Shown here in pieces: positions 53,360 through 63,284 of a DNA stretch of 64,000 nucleotides (positions within the stretch are counted from its first letter, which is position 1; the number at the start of each line of letters is the position of its first letter). The position numbers and the translations under genes are program-made. The stretch comes from Pseudomonas lutea. GTDB taxonomy: Bacteria > Pseudomonadota > Gammaproteobacteria > Pseudomonadales > Pseudomonadaceae. Below the pieces are notes generated by a model. The model saw nothing but the letters and a program-made list of their open reading frames with translations. It had not been told where the DNA came from and did not search any database. The stretch is taken from contig NZ_JRMB01000002.1 of assembly GCF_000759445.1 (NCBI RefSeq), forward strand, positions 186,001 through 250,000, given 5' to 3'.

Positions 53360-55102
53360 ATGTCCGATTCCAATAAGAAACCCGTCCTGCGCTCCGCCCA
53401 ATGGTTCGGCACCGCCGACAAGAACGGCTTCATGTACCGCAGCTGGATGAAGAACCAGGGCATCGCCGACCATCAGTTCCAGGGCAAGCCCATCATCGGC
53501 ATCTGCAACACCTGGTCCGAACTTACCCCGTGCAACGCCCACTTCCGCACCATCGCCGAACACGTCAAACGTGGCGTCATCGAAGCCGGTGGTTTCCCGG
53601 TCGAATTCCCGGTCTTCTCCAACGGCGAGTCCAATCTGCGCCCCACCGCCATGCTGACGCGTAACCTGGCGAGCATGGACGTCGAGGAAGCCATCCGCGG
53701 CAACCCTATCGACGGTGTGGTTCTGCTGACCGGTTGCGACAAGACCACCCCTGCCCTGCTGATGGGCGCTGCCAGCTGCGACATTCCGGCGATCGTCGTG
53801 ACCGGCGGCCCGATGCTCAACGGCAAGCACAAGGGCAAAGACATCGGCGCCGGCACCATCGTCTGGCAGATGCACGAATCCTACAAAGCCGGCCAGATCA
53901 GCCTTGACGAGTTCCTGTCCGCTGAATCAGGCATGTCGCGCTCTGCGGGCACCTGCAACACCATGGGCACCGCCTCGACCATGGCCTGCATGGCTGAAGC
54001 ACTTGGCACCTCCTTGCCACACAACGCTGCGATTCCCGCCGTCGACTCACGCCGTTATGTACTGGCGCACATGTCCGGCATGCGCGCGGTGCAAATGGTG
54101 AACGAGGACTTGCGCCTGTCGAAAATCCTGACCCGCGAAGCCTTTGAAAACGCTATTCGTGTCAACGCCGCCATCGGTGGCTCGACCAATGCCGTGATCC
54201 ACTTGAAAGCCATCGCCGGCCGTATCGGTGTAGAGCTGGAGCTCGACGACTGGACCCGTATTGGCCGCGGCACCCCGACGCTGGTTGACCTGCAGCCGTC
54301 CGGGCGCTTCCTGATGGAAGAGTTCTACTACGCCGGCGGCCTGCCTGCCGTGTTGCGTCGTCTTGGCGAGAACAACCTGATCCCGCACCCGGAGGCACTG
54401 ACCGCCAACGGCAAAACGTTATGGGAAAACGTGCAGAACTCGCCGATCTACGGTGACGACGAAGTTATCCGCGCCATCGATAATCCGCTGGTGGCTGATG
54501 GCGGGATCTGCGTCCTGCGCGGCAACCTTGCGCCGCTGGGCGCGGTGCTCAAGCCCTCCGCCGCGACACCTGCGCTGATGAAGCATCGGGGTCGCGCCGT
54601 GGTGTTCGAGAATTTCGACATGTACAAGGCGCGCATCAACGATCCGGATCTGGACGTCGACGCCAGCAGCATTCTGGTCATGAAGAACTGCGGGCCCAAG
54701 GGTTACCCGGGCATGGCGGAAGTGGGCAACATGGGGCTGCCAGCCAAGTTGCTCGCCCAGGGTGTGACCGACATGGTGCGGATTTCCGACGCGCGCATGA
54801 GTGGCACGGCGTACGGCACGGTTGTTCTGCACGTGGCGCCCGAGGCTGCTGCCGGCGGCCCGCTGGCGGTGGTGCAGGAAGGTGACTTCATCGAACTGGA
54901 CTGCGCAACCGGCCGTTTGCACCTGGACATTCCGGAAGCGGAATTGGCCGCGCGTCTGGCCGATTGGCAAGCGCCGCCACAGCTGTTGATCGGCGGGTAC
55001 CGTCAGCTGTACATCGATCATGTAATGCAGGCGGATCAGGGCTGCGACTTCGACTTCCTGGTTGGCATGCGCGGCTCGGAAGTGCCACGGCATTCGCATT
55101 AA
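53360..55102 (+). CDS. IlvD/Edd-family sugar-acid dehydratase, L-arabinonate dehydratase-like
   Basis: This is a 580-residue iron-sulfur dehydratase. It converts a sugar acid to its 2-keto-3-deoxy form. Family motifs: GICNTWSELTPCNAHF with the first cysteine, LLTGCDKTTPALLMGAAS with the second, and SGMSRSAGTCNTMGTASTM with the third, as needed for the cluster. A late GCGPKGYPGMAEVG-like stretch (NCGPKGYPGMAEVGNMGLP) and ISDARMSGTAYGTVVLHV are also typical. It is closest by eye to arabinonate-type enzymes rather than to the amino-acid enzyme IlvD. The exact sugar acid cannot be settled. Divergent MFS, GguC-like and FadR-type genes support a sugar-acid pathway. Confidence 0.88.
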   Translation: MSDSNKKPVLRSAQWFGTADKNGFMYRSWMKNQGIADHQFQGKPIIGICNTWSELTPCNAHFRTIAEHVKRGVIEAGGFPVEFPVFSNGESNLRPTAMLTRNLASMDVEEAIRGNPIDGVVLLTGCDKTTPALLMGAASCDIPAIVVTGGPMLNGKHKGKDIGAGTIVWQMHESYKAGQISLDEFLSAESGMSRSAGTCNTMGTASTMACMAEALGTSLPHNAAIPAVDSRRYVLAHMSGMRAVQMVNEDLRLSKILTREAFENAIRVNAAIGGSTNAVIHLKAIAGRIGVELELDDWTRIGRGTPTLVDLQPSGRFLMEEFYYAGGLPAVLRRLGENNLIPHPEALTANGKTLWENVQNSPIYGDDEVIRAIDNPLVADGGICVLRGNLAPLGAVLKPSAATPALMKHRGRAVVFENFDMYKARINDPDLDVDASSILVMKNCGPKGYPGMAEVGNMGLPAKLLAQGVTDMVRISDARMSGTAYGTVVLHVAPEAAAGGPLAVVQEGDFIELDCATGRLHLDIPEAELAARLADWQAPPQLLIGGYRQLYIDHVMQADQGCDFDFLVGMRGSEVPRHSH

Positions 55103-55161
55103 TTGAGGCCCGCAGCCGGGTATTCGCATTACTTTGAGGCCCCACGGCCGGGGCATTGAAC

Positions 55162-55250
55162 TGTAGGAGCCGGCGTGCTGGCGAACGCGGTGTGTCAGCA
55201 AATCTGCTGCCGACTGAAACGCCGCGTTCGCCAGCAAGCCGGCTCCTACA
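55162..55250. repeat. REPIN, family A
   Basis: Inverted copies of GTAGGAGCCGGCGTGCTGGC and its complement lie between the dehydratase and regulator genes. The short spacer makes a terminator-like structure possible. Confidence 0.88.
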
Positions 55251-55370
55251 GGGATCGGCGTCTCACCTGAAAATCAATGCACCACGCTGCCGCAAAAGCA
55301 GGCCCATCCGGGCGGGACCCGCCAATGCTATGATGCGCCGCATTCACCGCTCAGGATCGTCCCGCGCCCC

Positions 55371-56093
55371 ATGGATTACCGTAAGCCCTCCGACCGTAAA
55401 AGCATGCACTCGCGCATTGTCCAGGACATCGGCATGCAGATTGTCTCGGGCCGTTTCAAACCGGACGACAAACTCCCCGCCGAAGCCTTGCTCTGTGAAG
55501 AATATGCGGTCAGCCGCCCGGTGCTGCGCGAAGCCACGCGGGTCCTGGTCGCCAAAGGTCTGGTGTATTCACGGCCGCGGGTGGGCACAGTGGTCAAGCC
55601 GCGCCGCGAATGGCACATTCTCGACCCGGACGTCCTGCACTGGCTGATGCAAAGTTCGCCGCAAAATGAATTCTTCGCCCTGCTCACCAGTGTGCGCAGC
55701 ATCATCGAACCGGCCGCCGCCGCACTGGCCGCGCAACACGCGACGCCTGAAGACCTCACCGCCATCGGCGAAGCCTACGAGCGCATGGCCGCCGCGCCAA
55801 CCGTTGAAGACGTGCTGCAGCCCGACCTCGATTTTCACAGCCGGATTGCCGACGCCACCCACAACGATCTGCTTGCCCACCTGTGCAACATGTTGTCGCT
55901 GGCCCTGCGCGAGGCGTTGAAACATTCCAACAAGCGCCCGAACCTGCATGAACTGGCCTTACCCCGTCATCGCGCCATCCTCACGGCCATTGAAAACCGC
56001 GACGCGCTGGGCGCTCATCACGCCACGCTGGTGCAGCTGGACGACGCCCGCAACGCACTCAACGTGGTACTGGGCCAAGGCGTAAAGCTTTAG
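55371..56093 (+). CDS. GntR-family regulator, FadR subfamily (FCD domain)
   Basis: This is a 240-residue regulator. The winged helix lies at 10-80 (GRFKPDDKLPAEALLCEEYA, SRPVLREATRVLVAKGLV). The FCD ligand domain (about 95-230) shows the metal-binding pattern D-x3-H (DLDFHSRIA) and later histidines (HRAIL and HHATL). Regulators of this type control sugar-acid operons, and two TNGTNNNACNA sites lie in the control region between the dehydratase and the MFS gene. A 2-keto-3-deoxy acid or the sugar acid itself would be the likely effector; this is inferred. Confidence 0.9.
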   Translation: MDYRKPSDRKSMHSRIVQDIGMQIVSGRFKPDDKLPAEALLCEEYAVSRPVLREATRVLVAKGLVYSRPRVGTVVKPRREWHILDPDVLHWLMQSSPQNEFFALLTSVRSIIEPAAAALAAQHATPEDLTAIGEAYERMAAAPTVEDVLQPDLDFHSRIADATHNDLLAHLCNMLSLALREALKHSNKRPNLHELALPRHRAILTAIENRDALGAHHATLVQLDDARNALNVVLGQGVKL

Positions 56094-56118
56094 TTCCACG
56101 AGAACCACGCGCGCAGCC

Positions 56119-56142
56119 CGTAGGACCGGCTTTAGCCGGGAA
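56119..56142. repeat. Single REP hairpin, family D
   Basis: GTAGGACCGGCTTTAGCCGG is a single family D hairpin between converging genes. Confidence 0.7.
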
Positions 56143-56183
56143 GCCTCTGGACTCCTGTTTATCCCGCCAAGGCGATGCGAAGC

Positions 56184-56876
56184 TCAGGGCAGATAAATAC
56201 TGAACAAACCGCCGCCCAGCTCACCGCCGTTGGCGATTTCAATGTGGCCGTGTACGCCCTTGCGCTGATGCTGTCGGGCGATGTTCGCCGCGAAATACAG
56301 GCCCAACCCGGTACTGCCGCTGTTCTGGTTGATGCCCAGCACGTAATCGGTCTGCTGATCGATCATGCGTGCAGGAAAGCCCGGGCCGTCGTCGTTGATG
56401 CTGATCACCAGTTGCTCGCCGACTTGCCTCGCTGTGATCAACACTTCGCGGCGTGCAAAGCGAATCGCATTGATCACCACGTTGGACACCACCGACCCCA
56501 CCAGCTCGCGATCAAAAAAGCCCGGCAGACCGAAGTCATCCAGCGCATAGCGCGCGGCGATGCCACGGCTATTGAGCACTTCCTGGTGGAACGCCAGCTG
56601 CGCCTCGATGAAATCGTCCAGCTCGTGGTAGTCCGGGCGCAACGGCAACTGGTTGACCCCCAGTTTGTACAGCCCCAGCAACTGCACCAGCATGCCGTTG
56701 AGGTGGGCGAACTCGTAATCGATCACGCCTTGCTCCGGCGTGCCGCGATAAGCCTCGGGAAGCTGCTTGACCCACTGACCGTGAGCCTGAATCAACGACC
56801 CCAACGAGTTCTTCATGTCGTGAACGGTGGACGCAATCACCATCGAAAAGTCGAGCCCGAGATCCTCATCTTTCAT
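56184..56876 (-). CDS. Small soluble histidine kinase
   Basis: This is a 230-residue histidine kinase core without a sensor or membrane segment. The phospho-accepting histidine region is STVHDMKNSLGSL. The ATPase domain shows VSNVVINAIRFARRE (N box), NDDGPGFPA (G1) and GSTGLGLYFA (G2). The ATG at 56876 (MKDEDLGLDFS) overlaps the stop of the TPR response-regulator gene (ATGA), so the two are made together. The upstream open frame to 56969 is shadow. Its input probably comes through a partner protein. Confidence 0.88.
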   Translation of the reverse strand: MKDEDLGLDFSMVIASTVHDMKNSLGSLIQAHGQWVKQLPEAYRGTPEQGVIDYEFAHLNGMLVQLLGLYKLGVNQLPLRPDYHELDDFIEAQLAFHQEVLNSRGIAARYALDDFGLPGFFDRELVGSVVSNVVINAIRFARREVLITARQVGEQLVISINDDGPGFPARMIDQQTDYVLGINQNSGSTGLGLYFAANIARQHQRKGVHGHIEIANGGELGGGLFSIYLP

Positions 56877-58477
56877 TCGCCGAAAGCCCTGATTCGTAGT
56901 TTCTGGAAGCGCTCGAAGCGTGGATCGGTCTCCGGCATCTTGCCCACCAGCTTGAGGCTGTTCTGGCACTCGGCCAGACTCGCCGCGTCGAGATTCTTCA
57001 CGCCCATGTGCAACAAAGACTGCGCCATGTTGAGGGCGATACTGATGTTTTTCGGCTGCAAGGCCAACCCTTGACGGAACAGATCCTGCGCTTCGCCCAA
57101 CTTGCCGGCGCGGTAGCAGCGAATCCCCTGCAGGTTGAAGTCGATGGCCGCCTTGCCGGCGCCAAGGATCTCCGGGTCGTCGGTCTGCTTGGCAATGTTC
57201 TGCATGACCAGTGGATCGTCGCCATAAATTTCGGCACAGCTTTTCAGAATACCAGCGCCGGCATCTGCCTGACCCAGCGACTTCAGCTGCGACGCCACAG
57301 CCAGTGCAGCATCGGCGCTGAGGAACTGCTCCATGCCTTCCAGGCGTTCCATCGCCTGCTCGGTCAGCTTGGCCGCCATTTCAGGGTCCGAAGACGCGAC
57401 GCTGGTGGCTTTCATCAGGCGCGCGCGCACTTGCAGCCCGGCGTCGTTGCCGTTCTCCTTGGCCACTTCGGTCAGGGTCTGGTTGATCTCCACGCGGGTG
57501 CGCGCATCCAGCCCGCGCTCACCGCCCCGGCTGATCAACGCCTGAGCCAGGCCCAGATTGGTTTCAGGGTCTTTGAACCGTGAAAACTGGCCTTGGGAAA
57601 CGGCCTGGCGATAGGCCTTTGAGGCGCCGTCGAAGTCTTGATTTTCCAGTGCCAGCTTGCCCAGCAGCCTCTGACGCCGTACCGCGTAAGGCGACAGGCG
57701 CACCGCTTCTTCGAGCATCTTTTGTGCACGCTTGTTATCGCCGCTGGCCATCAACACATCGGCGAGCCCGTCGTACAACACCGGCATGGCATTGAACGCG
57801 CGAATGGCCTCTTCGTACACGGTCTGCGCTTCGGGATTGCGCCCGCGCTTGAACAGCAGCTTGCCCAGCGCTACATACGCCCAGGGTTGCGGCCGGTCGG
57901 CCAAGATTGACTTGAGGAACGTCTCGAGCGGCTCGTGCTGGTTGAGATCACGCAGCGCATCGGCCTTGTAGCGCAGGCACAGCGGCGCAAACCGGGGGTC
58001 CTGCTTGGTCAGGGCTACACAGGCGGTCAGCACTTCGGCCGGATTGCCCCGGTCCAGCGCCTGCAGAATCGGCTTGAGCAGGGTTTTGCGCTGGACAATC
58101 TTTTCCAGCCGCTGGGCCAGGCTCGCGCGGTTGAACGGCTTGGTCAGGTAGGCATCCGGCTCCCACTCCAGCGCACTCATCACCATGGCCTGGCTGTTCT
58201 CGGCGGTGACCATGACGAACACGCTTTCGTGGCTGATCAGCCGATCGGTCATCAGGTCTTCAAGCACCTGCTGGCCATTCTTCTTGCCGTCGCCCAGATT
58301 GAAATCGTGCAGGATGAAGTCGTAGCGCTTCTGCGAGCACATCTTCAGCGCCTGTTCGCCGGTGTCGGCGGTGTCCACTTCCTTGACACCCAGCTCGCGC
58401 AGCATCGACCGGACCGAGCTGCGGAAGTCGGAAAAGTCATCGACGATCAGAAAGGTTTTTTGATTCCACGCCAGCAT
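56873..58477 (-). CDS. Response regulator with TPR-repeat output
   Basis: This is a 534-residue protein. The N-terminal receiver (about 5-125) is complete: LIVDDFSD for the acidic pocket, FILHDFNLGDG with the phosphorylation site aspartate, FVMVTAEN and YLTKPF. The rest, about 400 residues, is helical TPR-like repeats, including RGRNPEAQTVYEEAIRAFNA and YRAGKLGEAQDLFRQGLALQ. There is no DNA-binding or enzyme domain, so signalling goes by protein contact. The start at 58477 has AGGA 7 bp before it. The paired kinase follows directly. Confidence 0.9.
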   Translation of the reverse strand: MLAWNQKTFLIVDDFSDFRSSVRSMLRELGVKEVDTADTGEQALKMCSQKRYDFILHDFNLGDGKKNGQQVLEDLMTDRLISHESVFVMVTAENSQAMVMSALEWEPDAYLTKPFNRASLAQRLEKIVQRKTLLKPILQALDRGNPAEVLTACVALTKQDPRFAPLCLRYKADALRDLNQHEPLETFLKSILADRPQPWAYVALGKLLFKRGRNPEAQTVYEEAIRAFNAMPVLYDGLADVLMASGDNKRAQKMLEEAVRLSPYAVRRQRLLGKLALENQDFDGASKAYRQAVSQGQFSRFKDPETNLGLAQALISRGGERGLDARTRVEINQTLTEVAKENGNDAGLQVRARLMKATSVASSDPEMAAKLTEQAMERLEGMEQFLSADAALAVASQLKSLGQADAGAGILKSCAEIYGDDPLVMQNIAKQTDDPEILGAGKAAIDFNLQGIRCYRAGKLGEAQDLFRQGLALQPKNISIALNMAQSLLHMGVKNLDAASLAECQNSLKLVGKMPETDPRFERFQKLRIRAFGE

Positions 58478-58784
58478 CGAGATTCCTGCAACGGATAAAA
58501 GTCGGCCCTGGGGCACTTACATGAAGTCGGCCATCCGCGCGGTACTCGGCGGAAATAGCCAATGAAGGTGCGGCATGTGCCGCTTGTCCGAGTTATCGGC
58601 GGCAGCGAAGCAAAACTTAGCCACGCAACGCCGGAATGTGATGCGGTTCGGGCTCCGTCGAAGTGTGGCCGGTGGCCATCTGGGCGCGATTTCATGGGTA
58701 AAGTCCTTGAGGGCGCCGCCGATATCCATTCATGCAATGCATCGCCCAACAGCCGTAACCCCTATCCTCATCCGAGTGCTCTCC

Positions 58785-60425
58785 ATGTCCTGGCTGACCG
58801 ACCTGAAATTGAAGACCAAGTTGCTCTCGGCTTTTTGCCTGTGCGCATTGATCACCGTCGTGGTGGGCGTGCTGGGGCAGAGTGGTATCGCCCGGCTGTA
58901 CGATTTGTTCCAGGGCACCGTCAACAACAACATGGCCTCGATTGCCAAGATTGACTCGGTCAAAGCCAATGTCATTGCGACCAACCGCGACTTCTTTAAA
59001 GTCATCGGCCTGAGCGCACTCAAAGCCAGCCCCGACGATATCAATGCGGCGATCCAGTCGCTGAAAGAAAACCAGGCCCAGGCCGAAGCCGACTTCAAGA
59101 TTTACCGGGCCACACCCCTGCAGGCCGATGAAAAAGCCGCTGGCGACGACTTCGAGCGTGACTGGGTGACCTACATCAGCGCTGCGCTTGGCGCACTGAC
59201 GGTGGTGCAAAGCGGGGATCTGGACCAGGCCAGCAAATTGGCAGCCAGCAGCGTGACGCCGAGCTATCGCAAGACCATGGGCGAGCTCAAGATCATGATT
59301 GAGTCCAACGCCAGGCAAGCCAGGGAACAGGCCCAGGCCGGGGTTGAAACCGACCGCCAGGTAACGTGGACGCTGATCATCGGCTCCTTGATTGCAGTGA
59401 TCTGCGCCATCACCCTTGGCCTGTTGGTGACGCGGATGATTACGCAGCCGATCTACCAGTCGGTGGCCAGCGCCACCCGAGTAGCGGGCGGCGATTTGAG
59501 TCAGGCCGTCCAGCTCGGCGGCCAGGATGAAACCGGTCAATTGCTCAAGGCATTGGCCGACATGCAGGGCAGCCTCAAGGGCACGGTCCAGCAAATCGCC
59601 AGCGCGTCTGACCAACTCGCGTCCGCGGCCGAGGAACTGACGGTGGTGACGGACGACAGCAACCGCGGGCTGATGCGTCAGAACGATGAAATTCAGCAAG
59701 CCGCGACGGCCGTCAACGAGATGACCGCCGCAGTGGAAGAAGTGGCGCGCAATGCCGCGAGCGCGTCGCAAGTGTCTGCGCAGACTTCCGAGGATGCCAT
59801 CAAGGGTCAGCAACAGGTGCAGCAGGCGGTCAGCGCGATGAACACGATGACGGTGGAAATCACCGAATCGACCCAGCGTGTCGAAGCGCTGGCCGGGCAG
59901 ATCCGTGACATCACCAAAGTGCTGGACGTGATCCGCGGCATCGCCGAACAGACCAACCTGCTGGCACTCAACGCGGCCATCGAAGCAGCTCGTGCGGGCG
60001 AGCAGGGTCGAGGCTTTGCGGTGGTGGCAGACGAAGTACGCGCCCTCGCCCACCGCACTCAAACCTCTACCGGCGAAATCGAATCGATGATCACCAAGGT
60101 GCGCAACGGTGCCGACGAAGCCGTGCAGGCCATGGGCAAGAGTCAGGCGATCGCCGTGCATACCCAGTCATTGGCCACCGAGGCCGGACACGCGCTGGAG
60201 CGCATCAGCGAAGGCGTCAGCCAGATGAACGAGCGCAACCTGGTGATCGCAAGCGCGGCCGAAGAGCAGGCGCAGGTCGCCCGCGAGGTGGACCGCAATC
60301 TGGTGAACATTCAGGACCTGTCGACGCAAACGGCGGCGGGCGCCAATCAGACCAGCGCATCGAGTCAGGCACTCTCGCGCCTGGCGGTGTCGTTTCATTC
60401 AATGGTCGGCAAATTCACCCTGTAA
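58785..60425 (+). CDS. Methyl-accepting chemotaxis protein
   Basis: This is a 546-residue chemoreceptor. The order is: first membrane segment ([19 protein letters not shown]), a periplasmic four-helix-bundle-type ligand domain (about 30-190), second membrane segment ([20 protein letters not shown]), HAMP (about 212-265), and the signalling domain with the conserved tip ([20 protein letters not shown], then [12 protein letters not shown]). It lacks the C-terminal pentapeptide for CheR. The ligand is unknown. The ATG at 58785 is preferred to the longer frame because the membrane segment follows directly. Confidence 0.92.
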   Translation: MSWLTDLKLKTKLLSAFCLCALITVVVGVLGQSGIARLYDLFQGTVNNNMASIAKIDSVKANVIATNRDFFKVIGLSALKASPDDINAAIQSLKENQAQAEADFKIYRATPLQADEKAAGDDFERDWVTYISAALGALTVVQSGDLDQASKLAASSVTPSYRKTMGELKIMIESNARQAREQAQAGVETDRQVTWTLIIGSLIAVICAITLGLLVTRMITQPIYQSVASATRVAGGDLSQAVQLGGQDETGQLLKALADMQGSLKGTVQQIASASDQLASAAEELTVVTDDSNRGLMRQNDEIQQAATAVNEMTAAVEEVARNAASASQVSAQTSEDAIKGQQQVQQAVSAMNTMTVEITESTQRVEALAGQIRDITKVLDVIRGIAEQTNLLALNAAIEAARAGEQGRGFAVVADEVRALAHRTQTSTGEIESMITKVRNGADEAVQAMGKSQAIAVHTQSLATEAGHALERISEGVSQMNERNLVIASAAEEQAQVAREVDRNLVNIQDLSTQTAAGANQTSASSQALSRLAVSFHSMVGKFTL

Positions 60426-60503
60426 GTGGCCGGCGATTTAACGCCAAGCCAGCCAATCGCCACCCTGAGACAAAATGGCGTATTGACTAATTCGTCGTCC
60501 GAT

Positions 60504-60531
60504 TTGTCGAAAATGACATTTCGGGTACAAT
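60504..60531 (+). promoter_or_regulatory. Candidate promoter of mqo
   Basis: A -35 box TTGTCG (60504-60509) and a -10 box TACAAT (60526-60531) are 16 bp apart, predicting a start near 60538. The leader to the mqo start is then about 265 nt and begins with a hairpin (60541-60575: CCGCAG/CTGCGG outside, ACCTG/CAGGT inside). An ATG-led frame of 65 codons within it (60582-60779) shows no family likeness. Confidence 0.55.
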
Positions 60532-60802
60532 CCCCGCCCGCCGCAGGGGATGGACCTGATGACCAGGTTCTGCGGTGACTCATGTTTACCCAAGCTGCTG
60601 AATCCAATGATCGAATAAAAAGCACAGCGCCAAGGGACATGGAACACGAGGTCGACCCGTTTCACTGGCCTCATGACCCTTCCTCCTCGTTTTCCGAGAG
60701 CGAAGCCTGCCTGACGTTCGCGCCGCAACCGGCGCCCGCCAACGCAGGACGTTGCGCGACGAATGCGGCAGGCGGATAACTTTTTATCTAGTGGATGATT
60801 CG

Positions 60803-62443
60803 ATGTTCAAGAAAACCAGCACGGCTCTGTTGGGCCTGGCGATTTCGGCAACCTTCCTGCAAGCCCATGCCGCAGAAAGCAAGAAAGTCGATGTACTGCT
60901 GATCGGCGGCGGCATCATGAGTTCGACCCTGGGCGTATGGCTCAATGAGCTGGAGCCGAGCTGGTCGATGGAAATGGTCGAGCGCCTCGACGCCGTCGCA
61001 GAAGAAAGCTCCAACGGCTGGAACAACGCCGGCACCGGTCACTCCGGCCTTGCCGAGCTGAACTACACGCCGGAAGACAAAGACGGCAAGGTCAACATCG
61101 CCAAAGCCATCGAAATCAACGAAGCCTTTCAGGTCACCCGTCAGTTCCTCTCCTGGCAGGTTCGCCAGAGCGTCCTGAAGAACCCGCCTTCGTTCATCAA
61201 CACCACTCCGCACATGAGCTTCGTGTGGGGCGATGACAACATCAAATTCCTCAAGAAGCGTTACGACGCGCTGCAGACCAGCCCGCTGTTCCGCCCGATG
61301 CAGTATTCCGAAGACCCGGCGCAAATCGCCAAGTGGGTCCCGCTGATGATGGAAGGCCGCGATCCTTCGCAGAAGCTGGCGACCACCTGGACGCCGATCG
61401 GTACCGACGTCAACTGGGGTGAAGTCACCCGTCAGTACGTGTCCTACCTGCAGACCCGCCCGAACTTTGACTTGAAGCTGTCCAGCGAAGTCAACGACAT
61501 CACGCGCAACGACGACGGCTCGTGGCACGTTGAATACAAGAACCTGAAAGACGGCACCACCACCGGTACCGACGCCAAGTTCCTGTTCATCGGTGCAGGC
61601 GGCGGGGCGCTGAAGCTGCTGCAGAAATCCGGCATCCCTGAAGCTCAGGAATACGCAGGCTTCCCGGTTGGCGGCTCGTTCCTGGTGACCGAGAACCCGA
61701 CCGTCGCCATGCAGCACATGGCCAAGGCCTACGGCATCGCCTCCACCGGCGCGCCGCCCATGTCGGTTCCACACCTGGACACCCGCGTGCTCGACGGCAA
61801 GCGCGTGATCCTGTTTGGCCCGTTCGCAACCTTCTCCACCAAGTTCCTGAAAGAAGGTTCGTACCTGGACCTCTTCAGCAGCATGACCACCCACAACTTC
61901 TGGCCAATGACCAAAGTGGGCATCGAACAGTACCCACTGGTCGAATACCTCGCCGGGCAGTTGATGCTGTCTGACGACGATCGCTTCAAGGCGCTGCAGG
62001 AATACTTCCCGCATGCCAAAAAAGAAGACTGGCGCTTGTGGCAAGCCGGTCAGCGCGTGCAGATCATCAAGCGTGATGCCGACAAGGGCGGCGTGCTGAA
62101 GCTGGGCACCGAGGTCGTCGCTTCGCAGGACGGCACCATCGCCGCATTGCTGGGCGCATCGCCAGGCGCTTCGACTGCTGCACCCATCATGCTGAACGTC
62201 CTGGAGAAGCTCTTCAAAAACCAGGTCGCGACGCCGGAATGGCAAGCGAAGATCCATCAGATCGTGCCGAGCTATGGCACCAAGCTGAACGACTCACCGG
62301 CCGCGGTTCAGCAAGAGTGGAACTACACCGCCGAAGTCCTGCAACTGGGCAAACCGCCTGTGCTTGACCCAAGTGTCGGCACCAGCACCGCTGCTCCGGG
62401 CAAGCCTGCCGAGAGCAAAGCTGCCAGCGACATGGCGCTCTAA
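60803..62443 (+). CDS. mqo: Malate:quinone oxidoreductase with N-terminal leader peptide
   Basis: This is a 546-residue FAD enzyme that passes electrons from malate to quinone, replacing malate dehydrogenase at the membrane. The FAD site reads [19 protein letters not shown]; family text includes [20 protein letters not shown] and [15 protein letters not shown]. Before it lies a leader that looks like a Sec signal peptide ([20 protein letters not shown], a likely cut before AESK), absent from E. coli Mqo as I recall it. It ends with an A/S/P-rich tail of about 25 residues. The ATG at 60803 was chosen because the leader begins there. Confidence 0.93.
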   Translation: MFKKTSTALLGLAISATFLQAHAAESKKVDVLLIGGGIMSSTLGVWLNELEPSWSMEMVERLDAVAEESSNGWNNAGTGHSGLAELNYTPEDKDGKVNIAKAIEINEAFQVTRQFLSWQVRQSVLKNPPSFINTTPHMSFVWGDDNIKFLKKRYDALQTSPLFRPMQYSEDPAQIAKWVPLMMEGRDPSQKLATTWTPIGTDVNWGEVTRQYVSYLQTRPNFDLKLSSEVNDITRNDDGSWHVEYKNLKDGTTTGTDAKFLFIGAGGGALKLLQKSGIPEAQEYAGFPVGGSFLVTENPTVAMQHMAKAYGIASTGAPPMSVPHLDTRVLDGKRVILFGPFATFSTKFLKEGSYLDLFSSMTTHNFWPMTKVGIEQYPLVEYLAGQLMLSDDDRFKALQEYFPHAKKEDWRLWQAGQRVQIIKRDADKGGVLKLGTEVVASQDGTIAALLGASPGASTAAPIMLNVLEKLFKNQVATPEWQAKIHQIVPSYGTKLNDSPAAVQQEWNYTAEVLQLGKPPVLDPSVGTSTAAPGKPAESKAASDMAL

Positions 62444-62490
62444 TAACGCCGAACCGGTTCGCATCGACGCTGATGCCGCCGTTCATTGAA

Positions 62491-62520
62491 GCCACGAGAC
62501 TCGCGTCTCGTGGCTTTTTT
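62491..62520 (+). terminator. Rho-independent terminator of mqo
   Basis: GCCACGAGA-CTCGCG-TCTCGTGGC (62491-62514) followed by TTTTTTATT. The stem begins 48 bp after the mqo stop. Confidence 0.93.
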
Positions 62521-62663
62521 ATTGCCCGCTCATAGCGCCTTTGTCGCCGGCTACCACCTTCTCGCCTGCCAACACGCGCATCCAGACCTCCAGTCGCCAG
62601 TTCCGAAGGAACGGCAAGCGCGTTTGCCGTGTCCACCGTGTACAACCCTTCAGGAAGAAAGGT

Positions 62664-63260
62664 ATGGACGCTCAAAACACTGACGTATTGAGAGATATCG
62701 TTGTAGTGGCAGGTTCGCAAGGCGCGACGGAAGCGCTGCGGATCATGCTTGCACAGTTACCCGCCGATTTCCCGGCCGCGATCCTCATCGTGATCCACAC
62801 CAGCCCGTCGAGTCCCGGCTATCTGGCTTCGGTACTCAATCGCTACTCCAACTTGCCCGTCGAATACGCCGAACATGGCCAGCCCGTGCTGCCAAGCCAC
62901 GTCTACCTCGCCTCGGCCGACCGCCACTTGGAGGTCATGGCGCCGGGCATCATCCGCCTGAGCGATGGCCCGAAAGTGAATTTTGCCCGCCCCGCTGCCG
63001 ATCAGCTTTTTATGAGTGCAGCCGAGGTGTACGGAAGCCGGGTCATCAGTCTGGTACTGTCAGGCGGTGACTCCGATGGTTCGGACGGTGCGGTGGCTGT
63101 TTTGAACGCCGGGGGGCTAAGCTTCGTACAGCGGCCCGAGGAAGCAGCGGTGCCGAGCATGCCCATTCAAGCCATGCAGAAGGTTCCTTCCAGCGTGAGT
63201 GTGGGCGTAGCGGAGTTGGCGGCTACGTTATCCACAGCGGTCGGCCGCATCCGCCGCTGA
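62664..63260 (+). CDS. Stand-alone CheB-type methylesterase domain protein
   Basis: This is a 198-residue protein that is only a CheB catalytic domain, with no receiver. The likely catalytic residues are present: serine in VVAGSQGATEAL, histidine in VIHTSPSSPGYLA, aspartate in SGGDSDGSDGAVAVL. The oxyanion region differs slightly from classical CheB. It starts at ATG 62664 after AGGAAGAAAGGT. The next gene, a membrane sensor, begins 24 bp after its stop, so the two form an operon. The target could be a chemoreceptor or another glutamate-methylated protein. Confidence 0.85.
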   Translation: MDAQNTDVLRDIVVVAGSQGATEALRIMLAQLPADFPAAILIVIHTSPSSPGYLASVLNRYSNLPVEYAEHGQPVLPSHVYLASADRHLEVMAPGIIRLSDGPKVNFARPAADQLFMSAAEVYGSRVISLVLSGGDSDGSDGAVAVLNAGGLSFVQRPEEAAVPSMPIQAMQKVPSSVSVGVAELAATLSTAVGRIRR

Positions 63261-63284
63261 CGCGTTAACAGGAGGATCGAGAGA

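Noticed and set aside
60582..60779. 65-codon open frame in the mqo leader
   Set aside because: It has no clear ribosome site, no domain and no signal, and its sequence looks like untranslated leader.
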